Shown here: positions 26,767 through 34,167 of the stretch, one piece after another
How the letters are laid out: each line of letters opens with the position of its first letter
Numbering within the stretch: the first letter of the stretch is position 1
Source of the DNA: CAVTBX01 sp963733135
GTDB taxonomy: Bacteria > Actinomycetota > Thermoleophilia > Gaiellales > Gaiellaceae
DNA length: 64,000 bases
Assembly (NCBI GenBank): GCA_963733135.1
Contig: CAVTBX010000005.1
Span: 1 to 64,000, forward strand
Direction: 5' to 3'
Notes under the pieces: model-generated
Told to the model about the DNA's origin: nothing
Database searches by the model: none
The model's input: only the letters and a program-made list of their open reading frames with translations
Program-made: the position numbers and the translations under genes

Positions 26767-27416
26767 GACGCCGCGGTTTCCGGCCGCAATCGGTGCCGAA
26801 AGATGAGCCAGGCGACCAAAGCAGCGACGAGAGGCAGGGAGGCCGCGACGTAAACCCAGGTCGCGGGTCCGCTCTCGACCGGCTCGTAGTCGAGCGAGCC
26901 CGTGATCTCGACCGGGTCGCCGCCGACCAGGATCGGCACCTCCCAGTCGAAGACGTGCTGAACCGAATCCGGGTCGGCCCGTACCGCGTCCGGCGCGATC
27001 GTGCTCATCCACTGGATGCGATGGTCGTGCCACTCGTAGGAACTCCCCGAGGCGACCTGCCGCCAGACCGGAGCCGCCTCCGGGTCAACGGTCTCGGGCA
27101 CCTCACCCTGAGCGTATCGGTCAGCGTTCAGGAACGAGGCCGGCGACCGCTCGTTTCTGTAGACGCCCTCCTCCGTGAAGAGGAGATACGGCTCCTGGTC
27201 GTAGCCGAGCACAACGACATCGCTGCCTGTCTCGTTTCGGAGCAGCAGACGATCGTCCTCGTCGAGCACCGCGAGCTCGAGTCCCTCCGTCGGCGGGGTC
27301 ACGCTCTCGATCGTGGACGTGAAGCCGGTGGCTCGTCCGCCCTCCCCATGCGCCCAGGTCGCTGCCGGGAGGGCAAGCGAGAGCACGGCGACGGAAAAGG
27401 CGATCAGAACGCGCAT
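26763..27416 (-). CDS. Exported single-span membrane protein, first gene of the SCO1-CtaG operon
   Basis: 217 residues from the ATG at 27416. A signal peptide ends at TWAHGEGG, leaving a near-N-terminal His as in CopC-type copper proteins. The extracellular beta-rich domain includes YEWHDHRIQW, a His-rich stretch that could bind metal. A C-terminal transmembrane helix lies near 192-210. I do not recognise a named family with certainty. Position and His content suggest a role in copper supply to the oxidase, which is inference. Confidence 0.7.
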   Translation of the reverse strand: MRVLIAFSVAVLSLALPAATWAHGEGGRATGFTSTIESVTPPTEGLELAVLDEDDRLLLRNETGSDVVVLGYDQEPYLLFTEEGVYRNERSPASFLNADRYAQGEVPETVDPEAAPVWRQVASGSSYEWHDHRIQWMSTIAPDAVRADPDSVQHVFDWEVPILVGGDPVEITGSLDYEPVESGPATWVYVAASLPLVAALVAWLIFRHRLRPETAAS

Positions 27417-27458
27417 GTGAACGAATGGTGCCGGAGGGCGAGCGCACACGCCCGTAGG

Positions 27459-27548
27459 TAGGAGGGCTTGACGGAGAACCCGTCGTGCCGCCGCGCCGCG
27501 CTGTTCGGTTCAACCCGACGACGAAGGCCCCTCCATCAAGCCTTCCAC
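27459..27548. repeat. Family A element lacking the core, copy A5
   Basis: Arms GGAGGGCTTGA (27461-27471) and TCAAGCCTTCC (27536-27546) pair with one G-T. CGTCGTGCCGCC and GACGACGAAG match the CGTTGTGCCGCC and GACAACGAAG blocks of A1 and A3. The conserved GTCCTCAGTCGC-to-CTGCGTCC core is missing. It lies between the copper operon and tRNA-Pro. Confidence 0.6.
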
Positions 27549-27560
27549 GATTCGCGACTA

Positions 27561-27634
27561 TCGGGGTGCCCGGATTCGAACCGGGGACCTCGCCGACCCG
27601 AACGGCGCGCGCTACCAGGCTGCGCTACACCCCG
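27561..27634 (-). tRNA. tRNA-Pro (anticodon CGG)
   Basis: The 74-nt cloverleaf on the minus strand has acceptor CGGGGTG paired with CACCCCG, discriminator A, D-arm GCGC..GCGC, anticodon stem CGCCG/CGGCG with loop TTCGGGT (anticodon CGG, reading CCG), and T-arm CCCGG-TTCGAAT-CCGGG. CCA is not encoded. Confidence 0.95.
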
Positions 27635-27676
27635 TCACGTGCTCCGCCGGAGCACGGCGGCATAGGGTACCGGACG

Positions 27677-28420
27677 GTGGCAGGCAGAGACGAGATCCTG
27701 GCGTACGCGGCCGAGACCCTCGACCTCGACGCCCATCCGGACTACGGGCCCATGGGACTCCAGGTAGAAGGCTCTCCTGAGGTCTCGAAGGTCGTCTGTG
27801 GCGTCTCGGCCTCTCACGATCTCTTCGAGCGGGCTGCTGAGGCCGACGCGCAGCTCGTTGTCGTCCACCACGGCCTGTTCTGGGACAACGAGCCGCGGGT
27901 GATCACGCACGGGATGCGCGAGCGGCTGCGCGTTCTCTTCGACAACGACCTCACGCTGGCGGCCTACCACCTTGCTCTCGACTCGCACTCCGAGCTCGGC
28001 AACAACGTGCTGCTCTGCCGAGAGCTCGGCATCGAGGCCAAGGCGCGCTTCGCCGGGCTTGGGTTCGGGGGCGAGCTCGAGAGCCCGCTCGCATCAGACG
28101 CGTTTGCGGCCCGGGTCCGTGAGCGCCTCGACCGCCCGCCGCTCGTCTTCTCGTACGGGCCGGAGGAGATCCGCCGCGTGGCCGTCCTCACCGGCGGGGG
28201 CGCGCGCTACCTGGAGCAGGCCGTTGCCGAGGACTACCACTGCTTCGTGACCGGCGAGGCGGCCGAGCCGACCAAGCACGCGGCGAAGGAGGCCGGCATC
28301 CACTTCGTCGCGGCCGGCCACTACGCAACCGAGACGTTCGGCGTGAAGGCCCTAGCGGCGGCTATTGCCGGCGAGTTCGGTGTCGAGTGGGAGTTCGTCG
28401 ACCTCCCGAACCCGGTCTAG
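27677..28420 (+). CDS. Nif3-like dinuclear metal-centre protein
   Basis: 247 residues from GTG 27677. Nif3/DUF34 family features are VVHHGLFWDN (metal-binding His pair), a second metal region AAYHLALDSH, and the late AGHYATETFGVKAL. These toroidal hexamers bind two metals; they are often annotated as GTP cyclohydrolase I type 2, but a general enzymatic role is not established. The end overlaps the convergent alpha/beta hydrolase by 69 nt. Confidence 0.9.
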   Translation: MAGRDEILAYAAETLDLDAHPDYGPMGLQVEGSPEVSKVVCGVSASHDLFERAAEADAQLVVVHHGLFWDNEPRVITHGMRERLRVLFDNDLTLAAYHLALDSHSELGNNVLLCRELGIEAKARFAGLGFGGELESPLASDAFAARVRERLDRPPLVFSYGPEEIRRVAVLTGGGARYLEQAVAEDYHCFVTGEAAEPTKHAAKEAGIHFVAAGHYATETFGVKALAAAIAGEFGVEWEFVDLPNPV

Positions 28421-29188
28421 GAAGCCCTCGAGGATCCCTGCGCAGTCGGCGGGCCGCTCGCCGATCACAAGGTGTCCGGCCCCCGGGATGACGCGAATCG
28501 GAGCCCGGAGGCGCCGAGCAAACTCGAAGCCGTCCTCCACGGTGATGAGACGGTCGCGCGAGCCCCAAACGACTACGGCCGGGCAGCGGACAGCCTCGAG
28601 GTTGAAGCGCGGATCGTCGTGGAGCAGGGCTCGTCCCGCAGTGGCCGTGTCGCTGTGCTCACGCGTGCACGCGAGCCAGCCATGGACCCCCTCGCGGGAG
28701 AGCGACGCGGGATCGTCGGCGCCCCAGTAGCCGAAGGCGAGCCGCTTTAGTCGATCGCTCGCGGCGATCCGACCCCGGAAGCGCGACGCCTTCCGGGCCG
28801 GCTTGAGCGCCGCCGAGACCGTCAGGAAGATCGCCGCCCTCCGGGTCAGGGATGCGATTCCCGCCGACTCGATGAGAGCGAGGGCCCCGACGACCTCCGG
28901 GCGGCGCGCTGCGAGGCGGAGCGCGACGACACCTCCCATCGAGTGCCCGACGACGGCCGCAGGTGCTGCATCGACCTGCTCGAGGAGCGCAGCGAGAACG
29001 TCGGCGTACCAACCGAGTCGAGCGCCCCTCGGCGGCTTCCCCGAACCGCCGTGGCCGGGGAGATCCGGGACGATGACACGGCGCTTGGCAGACAGGAGCG
29101 GCGCGAGCTCAGTCCAGTTCGCAGCCGCACCGCCCAGCCCGTGCACGAGCAGGATCGGCTCTCCGTCACCGCGTTCGAACCAGCGCAC
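28352..29188 (-). CDS. Alpha/beta hydrolase
   Basis: 278 residues from GTG 29188. The oxyanion region is LLVHGLGG, the nucleophile elbow GHSMGG (Ser), the Asp region VVWGSRDRLIT, and the catalytic His is in PGAGHLVIGERP. The substrate is unknown. The frame upstream of the GTG stays open and still reads like the family's N-terminus (for example FEGCRVRW) but has no standard start codon, so translation may begin further upstream on a rare codon. Confidence 0.85.
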   Translation of the reverse strand: MRWFERGDGEPILLVHGLGGAAANWTELAPLLSAKRRVIVPDLPGHGGSGKPPRGARLGWYADVLAALLEQVDAAPAAVVGHSMGGVVALRLAARRPEVVGALALIESAGIASLTRRAAIFLTVSAALKPARKASRFRGRIAASDRLKRLAFGYWGADDPASLSREGVHGWLACTREHSDTATAGRALLHDDPRFNLEAVRCPAVVVWGSRDRLITVEDGFEFARRLRAPIRVIPGAGHLVIGERPADCAGILEGFLDRVREVDELPLDTELAGNSRR

Positions 29189-29238
29189 GCGGCAGCCCTC
29201 GAACTCCGCAAACTGCGCCCGAAACCCTTTGAGGAGCG

Positions 29239-29267
29239 TTGCCTCCGGCAGACCGAAAACGTATCCT
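29239..29267 (+). promoter_or_regulatory. Candidate sigma-70-type promoter for the 55-aa protein leader
   Basis: TTGCCT (29239-29244), 17-nt spacer, TATCCT (29262-29267), on the plus strand just upstream of the leader and terminator. Each hexamer matches the consensus at four of six positions. Confidence 0.45.
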
Positions 29268-29339
29268 TCGATTCGTGCAGGCAGGAGGTCAAGAGCGCCG
29301 TTGAGCTCGCCCTCCGCCCAGCCTGTCCGCCTTTTGGAG

Positions 29340-29368
29340 CCCGCCCGGATGCCGTCGGCGGGTTTTTT
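29340..29368 (+). terminator. Intrinsic terminator inside the leader of the 55-aa protein gene
   Basis: CCCGCC (29340-29345), an 11-nt loop with partial further pairing, GGCGGG (29357-29362), then six T (29363-29368). It precedes the coding start by 24 nt, so it is either an attenuator or the end of a short RNA of about 95 nt. Confidence 0.75.
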
Positions 29369-29391
29369 CGTCTCAGAGGAGAGGAGAGTCC

Positions 29392-29559
29392 GTGGCGAAT
29401 CACTTGACGCCTGAAGAGCTGTCGAAAGAGCTAGGGATCGAGCGCGACGAGATCATCCGCGTGTGCGTCCAGGAGTCGATACCGATCTATCACGGGAAGA
29501 TCGACAAGAGCCTGTTCCAGGCTCACCTTCAAGCAGCCGGAGGGTCGAGCGCCCGCTAA
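29392..29559 (+). CDS. 55-residue helix-turn-helix-like small protein
   Basis: GTG start at 29392 with a strong GAGGAGAGGAGAG ribosome-binding site; TAA at 29557-29559. The protein begins VANHLTPEELSKELGIERDE and continues with IIRVCVQESIPIYHGKIDKS and LFQAHLQ. The pattern of two short helices, Gly turn and helix resembles excisionase/MerR-type DNA-binding motifs, but no family is certain. The terminator in its leader suggests control by attenuation. It is convergent with ku. Confidence 0.65.
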   Translation: MANHLTPEELSKELGIERDEIIRVCVQESIPIYHGKIDKSLFQAHLQAAGGSSAR

Positions 29560-29826
29560 GCAGGCCGCGCAGCGGCCTGGGAATAGCGCAGCCGGAGGCC
29601 GCACAGCAGCCGGGCGAATCGCGCCGCCCTTTGCGCGATTCGTAAAGAGCAACCGGCGAAGCCGGTTGCGGTCACTAGCGCCCCGAGGGCAACCGAAGGC
29701 CGCGGGGGACGAGACGGTGTTGGAGCCCGCACAGCGGGCGGGCGAATCGCGCCGCCCTTCGCGCGATTCGTAAAGAGCAACCGGCAAAGCCGGTTGCGTT
29801 CACCACCCGCGAGGCATGCCTCGCCC
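29560..29826. repeat. Gene-free stretch with two direct 64-nt family C repeats
   Basis: Two nearly identical 64-nt units (29612-29675 and 29740-29803) each contain GGGCGAATCGCGCCGCCC, GCGCGATTCG, and a second hairpin GCAACCGGC/GCCGGTTGC. They are separated by 64 nt of related GC-rich sequence. The rest holds no gene. Confidence 0.75.
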
Positions 29827-29830
29827 CTAC
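29809..29830. repeat. Family B palindromic repeat, copy B2
   Basis: GCGAGGCATGCCTCGC followed by CCCTAC. On the minus strand the GTAG of the repeat supplies the TAG stop of ku (29827-29829). Confidence 0.75.
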
Positions 29831-30672
29831 TTCGCTGCGACCTTCTTGCGCGAGCTCGCGGCCGACTTCTTCTTGGCCCTCGCCGGCTTCTCGTCCTCGC
29901 CCTGGGCGTGGGCGACGCTTTGACGCAGGGCCTCCATGAGGTCGATCACAGGCGCCTGCGTCACCGGCTCCGGCGCCTTGATCTCCTCGCCGGCGAGCTT
30001 CGCCTCGAGCATCGCTCGGAGGTCGTTCCGGTGCTCGTTCGCGTACTCGGTCGGCTCGAACTCCCCGACGAGGCTCGCCAGAAGCTGAAGCGCCATGCCT
30101 AGCTCCGCCTCGTTCGGCTCGACCTCGCCCACCGCCTCGTCGATCTCCGCGCGAGAGCGGATGTCCTCCGCGAAGTAGAGCGTCTCGAGCGCAAGCGAAT
30201 CGCCGAGCGGCCTGATCAGGCAGAGGTTCTCCTTGCCCCAGAGCACGAATTTGCCGACCGCGCCGACCTGCTCCTGCTGCATCGCGCGAAGCAGTAGGAC
30301 GTAGGGACGTCGCTGCGCCTCGGCGCTCGCGGGAGCGAGGTAGTACGTCCGGTCGAAGAAGATCGGGTCGACCTGCTCGACCGGGACGAATCGGATGATG
30401 TCGATCGACTGCGACTTCTGAACGGCGACAGCCTCGAGATCCTCTTCCTCGACGACCACGAACTGGCCCTTCGTGAACTCCCAGCCCTTGACGAGCTCGT
30501 CCGCCTCGACGTCGCGCTCGTGATGAGGGCACCAGCGCTTCTGGCGGATGGGCGTGCCGCACTCCCGGTGCAGCGTGCGGAACGACGTGTCCTTTCGCTG
30601 CTGCGCGACGGCCAGCCCGATCGGGATGTTGACCAGGCCAAAGTTGATGGATCCGTTCCAGATCGTGCGCAT
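29827..30672 (-). CDS. ku: Non-homologous end-joining protein Ku
   Basis: 281 residues starting MRTIWNGSINFGLVNIPIGL, the conserved bacterial Ku N-terminus. The ring-forming core runs to about residue 240, and the C-terminus is Lys/Ala-rich (ARAKKKSAASSRKK), as in Ku proteins that contact DNA ends and LigD. Bacterial Ku binds double-strand ends as a homodimer and recruits LigD; no ligD is in the window. The ATG at 30672 has GGGAGAG upstream. The TAG stop lies in a family B repeat. Confidence 0.96.
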   Translation of the reverse strand: MRTIWNGSINFGLVNIPIGLAVAQQRKDTSFRTLHRECGTPIRQKRWCPHHERDVEADELVKGWEFTKGQFVVVEEEDLEAVAVQKSQSIDIIRFVPVEQVDPIFFDRTYYLAPASAEAQRRPYVLLLRAMQQEQVGAVGKFVLWGKENLCLIRPLGDSLALETLYFAEDIRSRAEIDEAVGEVEPNEAELGMALQLLASLVGEFEPTEYANEHRNDLRAMLEAKLAGEEIKAPEPVTQAPVIDLMEALRQSVAHAQGEDEKPARAKKKSAASSRKKVAAK

Positions 30673-30740
30673 AGGGGCTCTCCCAGCCTATCGGAGGGAC
30701 AGAGGGATTTCCCCGCTTGAGCCGGCTTTCCTGCCGTGCG

Positions 30741-31844
30741 CTAGAGGCGACGTGCGCCGACGTATGTGCTTGCGTACCAGCCCGTCAACGTCGAGATCTT
30801 CACGACGTCGCCCGTGTGCGGCGAGTGGATCATCTGGTTACCGCCGATGTAGATGCCCACATGGCCGAGCCCGTTGAAGAAGACGAGGTCGCCCGGCGCG
30901 AGCGCATCTCGTGAGACAGGCGAGCCGTAGCCGTACTGCATGGCCGCGTTATGCGGGAGCGAAACGCCGACCTTCGAGAAGACGTACATCGTGAAGCCCG
31001 AGCAGTCGAACCCGGACGGCGAGGCACCGCCCCACACATACGGGATGCCGAGGTACTGCATGGCGACGCCGACTACGCCGCCGTGGGTCGGGGGCGGAGC
31101 GGAGCCGGATGTTCCGCCGCTCGGCCCGGGGTCGGAAGGCGCAGTCGCCTCTGGGGTGTCGTCCGAGGACTCTTGCTGTTCCGCGAGCCGCTGCTCGGCC
31201 TCGGCTTGGAGCCGCCGCTGCCGCGCCGCCTCCTCGGCCTTGATCCGCTGGATCTGATCCTTGATGGAGGCCAGAAGCTGCTGGCGCTCGGCGAGCTGCG
31301 CCTCGATGTCCTGCTTGTGTGCCGCGCGCTCCGCGACGACCTGCTCCTGCTCGATGCGGGCCTGTGCGAGCTTCTTCTCGCGCGCCTTGACTTCAGCCTT
31401 GTAGGACGTGATCTCCTGGATGATTCGCACGTCCTGATCCGAGACCCGGCTGATCGTGTCCAGGCGATCGAGGAGATCGTCGAGGCTCTCGGCGCCGAGC
31501 ATCACCTCGAGAACGGTTGCGTCGTCATCCTGGTAGAGCGCGACGAGCCGTTCCGCGAGCGCCTGTTGCGCGTCGGAGTAGTTCTCCTTCGCGATCGTCA
31601 GATGCCGCTCGTTCTCGCGCTGCTCCGCTTCGATGTCGTCGAGTCGGATCTGGGCGGCGTTGTATGCCTCGATGACCTTCTCGAGGTTCGCGTCCATCTC
31701 CTGGATCTGGCCCAGGACGGTCTGCGCCTCGGCCTCCTTCTGCGCGACCTCGGGAGGCGCCGAGACGGCGGAGGTTGTCCCGAGCACACCGGCCACGAAG
31801 ACCAGTGCGACAAAGATCGTGTGTCGACGAGACAGGGGGCTCAA
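30741..31844 (-). CDS. NlpC/P60 peptidoglycan endopeptidase with coiled coil
   Basis: 367 residues from a TTG at 31844, chosen to give a normal signal peptide (MSPLSRRHTIFVALVFVAGV); the frame is open to a TTG at 31913. Residues about 35-225 form a long coiled coil like RipA/PcsB, a Ser/Pro/Gly linker follows, then an NlpC/P60 domain (YLGIPYVWGG, FDCSGFTMYVF with catalytic Cys, GHVGIYIGGNQMIHSP with catalytic His). It is likely secreted and cleaves stem peptides during division. It is divergent from another coiled-coil wall protein; I looked for a c-di-AMP riboswitch upstream and saw none. Confidence 0.92.
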   Translation of the reverse strand: MSPLSRRHTIFVALVFVAGVLGTTSAVSAPPEVAQKEAEAQTVLGQIQEMDANLEKVIEAYNAAQIRLDDIEAEQRENERHLTIAKENYSDAQQALAERLVALYQDDDATVLEVMLGAESLDDLLDRLDTISRVSDQDVRIIQEITSYKAEVKAREKKLAQARIEQEQVVAERAAHKQDIEAQLAERQQLLASIKDQIQRIKAEEAARQRRLQAEAEQRLAEQQESSDDTPEATAPSDPGPSGGTSGSAPPPTHGGVVGVAMQYLGIPYVWGGASPSGFDCSGFTMYVFSKVGVSLPHNAAMQYGYGSPVSRDALAPGDLVFFNGLGHVGIYIGGNQMIHSPHTGDVVKISTLTGWYASTYVGARRL

Positions 31845-32002
31845 GGGAGAGTTACACGGGCCGCAAGAGGCGCTCTGGGCAGAGGGCGCGCCACAAGCCG
31901 ACGACGATAGCAACCCTCACGGATGCGGGAAAGGACAAGTTTGTGTCTTTTCGTACGATTGGCGAGACTGCGACGAAGCGACGTTGGTAGGGTGCCGCCG
32001 CT

Positions 32003-33058
32003 GTGGCAGGGGGTACGCGTGCAGGACCTTTCCGGTTGGCTTCAGTTGCCCTGGCGATCGCCGCGACGCTTCTGTCAGCTGCGGGGGCCAGCGCAGACGA
32101 GCCCGGCTCGCCGCGCGAGCGCGCCCAGGAGCTCCAGGCCGAGAACGCTGACCTGGCCGGCCGCGAGCGCTCTGCCGTGCTCGAGCTCTACGCCCTCGAG
32201 AGCCACCTGGCCCAGGCTGACCGGCGCGTCGACGCTCTCAAGAGCGCCGCCGCAGAGGCAGAACGAGAGCGCGCAGCGACCGAACGGCGCCTCGAGCTCG
32301 TCCGTCAGAGCCTGGCCGCGGCCGAGGCTGGCCTCGCCGAGCACCTGCGCGCCCTCTACGTCGAGGGCAATCCAGACCCACTCGAGCTCCTCCTCGGCGC
32401 CCAGTCGCTCGACGAGGCGCTGACCGCGCTCGATAGCCTGGGCCGATTCGCCCGCCACGACCAGGAGATCGTCCTAGACGTCCAGGCCGCCCGACGGGCC
32501 GTCACGGAGGTGCTCTCGGAGCTCACCGAGGAAGAGGCCGAGCTCGCCCGACTGACCGGCGAGGCCGAGGACGCACGCGATGGGCTCGTCGCCGCGCAGA
32601 CCCAGCAGGCGTCGTACGTCGCAGGTCTTCGCGGCGAGCAGCGCCTGAACGGCGCCGAGGTCGCTGACCTGCTCTCCGCCGCCGAGGCGGCTGAGGAGCG
32701 ATCACAGGAGCTCGACCCGGCTCCGCCGGCCGATTCATCGCCCCCGCCGCCTTCTTCCTCGCCCTCCCCGCCCTCTTCGCCCACAGCTGCCCCCGACGGG
32801 AGCAAGCTCACGGTCGTCGCGACCGGCTATGCGATCCACGGGACGACCGCCACGGGGATCCCGACCGGCTGGGGCGTAGTCGCCGTCGACCCTGCCGTGA
32901 TCCCGCTCGGCACTCGAATGACGATTCCAGGCTACGGCGAAGGCGTGGCCGCGGACACAGGCAGCGCCGTCCAGGGAAACATCATCGACCTCTGGTTCCC
33001 GACGCGGGCGCAAGCGCTCGCTTGGGGCCGGCGGACGGTCACGATCACCCTCCACTAG
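32003..33058 (+). CDS. Secreted coiled-coil protein with C-terminal 3D domain
   Basis: 351 residues from GTG 32003. The signal peptide covers about 1-31, residues about 35-235 form a coiled coil paralogous in style to the neighbouring NlpC/P60 protein, then a Pro/Ser linker. The C-terminal domain has the three-Asp signature of 3D domains (VAVDPAVIPLGT, VAADTGSAVQGNIIDLWF), found in MltA and YabE/YocH-type lytic or resuscitation proteins. It probably remodels peptidoglycan. Its TAG stop opens the arm of a family A element. Confidence 0.88.
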   Translation: MAGGTRAGPFRLASVALAIAATLLSAAGASADEPGSPRERAQELQAENADLAGRERSAVLELYALESHLAQADRRVDALKSAAAEAERERAATERRLELVRQSLAAAEAGLAEHLRALYVEGNPDPLELLLGAQSLDEALTALDSLGRFARHDQEIVLDVQAARRAVTEVLSELTEEEAELARLTGEAEDARDGLVAAQTQQASYVAGLRGEQRLNGAEVADLLSAAEAAEERSQELDPAPPADSSPPPPSSSPSPPSSPTAAPDGSKLTVVATGYAIHGTTATGIPTGWGVVAVDPAVIPLGTRMTIPGYGEGVAADTGSAVQGNIIDLWFPTRAQALAWGRRTVTITLH

Positions 33059-33240
33059 GAGGGTCTAGCGAAACAGCCGTTGTGCCGCCTGGCCGCGCCG
33101 CTCGCCCCGAGCCGGCGTCCTCAGTCGCACGCATCCGCGTTCAGACTCCACGGTACGAGCGCTCCCTGCGTCCTTGCGCGGTGATTGGACGCGTAAGCGT
33201 ACGACCAGACAACGAAGACCGTTTAGCTAGACCCTCCTAG
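33055..33240. repeat. Family A long inverted-repeat element, copy A3
   Basis: The left arm CTAGGAGGGTCTAGCGAAAC (33055-33074) pairs with the last 20 nt (33221-33240) with one mismatch. Inside are CCGTTGTGCCGCCTGG, GTCCTCAGTCGC (33117-33128), GCTCCCTGCGTCCTTGC, and CGACCAGACAACGAAGACC, all shared with A1. The TAG stop of the 3D-domain gene is within the left arm. Confidence 0.85.
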
Positions 33241-33289
33241 ATGGTTGATCGGTAATTAGGGTGCGCCGGAATTACCGATCAACCATCTA
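33238..33289. repeat. AT-rich perfect 20-bp inverted repeat before the response regulator
   Basis: TAGATGGTTGATCGGTAATT (33238-33257) and its exact complement at 33270-33289, with a 12-nt loop. It directly follows A3 and lies 17 nt upstream of the response-regulator start. It could be a terminator-like hairpin, an operator or a core-less relative of the long elements. Confidence 0.75.
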
Positions 33290-33306
33290 AACTCCAGGCA
33301 AGCGGG

Positions 33307-34020
33307 GTGAACGTCCACGCGAAGGGAACCGTGAGCGGAATCTCGGCGGGAAGCGGCACCGCAGGCAGGGCGCTCGACGACCTACGCGTCCTGCTCGTCG
33401 ACGACCACGACCTCTTCCGTGCCGGGCTGCGGAACCTGCTGGCCGACCAAGGACTGCGGATCGCCGGCGAGGCGGATAACGGAGACGCCGCCCTTCGCCT
33501 CGTTGCCGAGCTCGCGCCCGACGTCGTGATCATGGACTTGAACATGCCGGGCCCCTCGGGGATCGAGACGATCCGGAACATCACGGCAGATGCACCGCTG
33601 ACGCGCGTGGTCGTCCTCACGATCTCCGACGACGACGCCGACATCGTGAACGCCGTCATGGCGGGCGCGTGTGGATACCTCCTGAAGGACGCGTCGGTCG
33701 ATCAGCTCGTCGCGGGGATTCGCGCAGCCGCAGCCGGCGAGTCGCTGATCTCGCCGCAGATCGCGGCCAAGATGCTCCAGCTCCTGCGCGCCCAGCACGC
33801 GAGCGCCGACGCTGCTGAGACGCTCCGCGCCCAACTCTCCGATCGGGAGCTCCAGGTGCTGAAGCTGATCGCGAACGGCAAAGACAATGCCGAGATCGCC
33901 CGGCAGCTCTTCATCAGCCCGAAGACGGTCAAGAACCACATCTCGAACATCCTCATGAAGCTTCAGATCGAGAATCGCATCCAGGCCGCCGTGTACGCGG
34001 TGCGGAGCGGAATCGCTTAG
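33307..34020 (+). CDS. NarL/FixJ-type response regulator (orphan)
   Basis: 237 residues from GTG 33307. The receiver domain (about 26-142) has the acidic pair in LLVDDHD, the phospho-acceptor Asp in VVIMDLNMPGPSG, and the Lys in LLKDAS. A LuxR-type helix-turn-helix lies at about 170-235 (LSDRELQVLKLIANGKDNAE, SPKTVKNHISNILMKL). No histidine kinase is adjacent, so its input is unknown. A hairpin with a T-rich loop follows the stop directly. Confidence 0.93.
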   Translation: MNVHAKGTVSGISAGSGTAGRALDDLRVLLVDDHDLFRAGLRNLLADQGLRIAGEADNGDAALRLVAELAPDVVIMDLNMPGPSGIETIRNITADAPLTRVVVLTISDDDADIVNAVMAGACGYLLKDASVDQLVAGIRAAAAGESLISPQIAAKMLQLLRAQHASADAAETLRAQLSDRELQVLKLIANGKDNAEIARQLFISPKTVKNHISNILMKLQIENRIQAAVYAVRSGIA

Positions 34021-34050
34021 TCGAATCGCGCCGCTTTTTGCGCGATTCGA
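34021..34050. terminator. Family C hairpin, copy C5, after the response regulator
   Basis: TCGAATCGCGC and GCGCGATTCGA (perfect 11-bp arms) with loop CGCTTTTT, starting at the base after the TAG stop. Related half copies and GC hairpins fill 34051-34167, which holds no gene. Confidence 0.7.
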
Positions 34051-34167
34051 CGCCAGGAGCGGCGCGGAGCGCCGCGTTCACGTCGGCGGCCCGTTGGGAG
34101 GAAGCAGCGTCCCGGTCACTTGCGCGCGATTCGATCCGGGGGACGTGCAGCATCCTGGCCGCTCCGG

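Noticed and set aside
31845..32002. Possible c-di-AMP (ydaO-type) riboswitch before the NlpC/P60 gene
   Set aside because: Actinobacterial NlpC/Rpf genes often have one, but I could not find the conserved core blocks or a pseudoknot-like layout on either strand.
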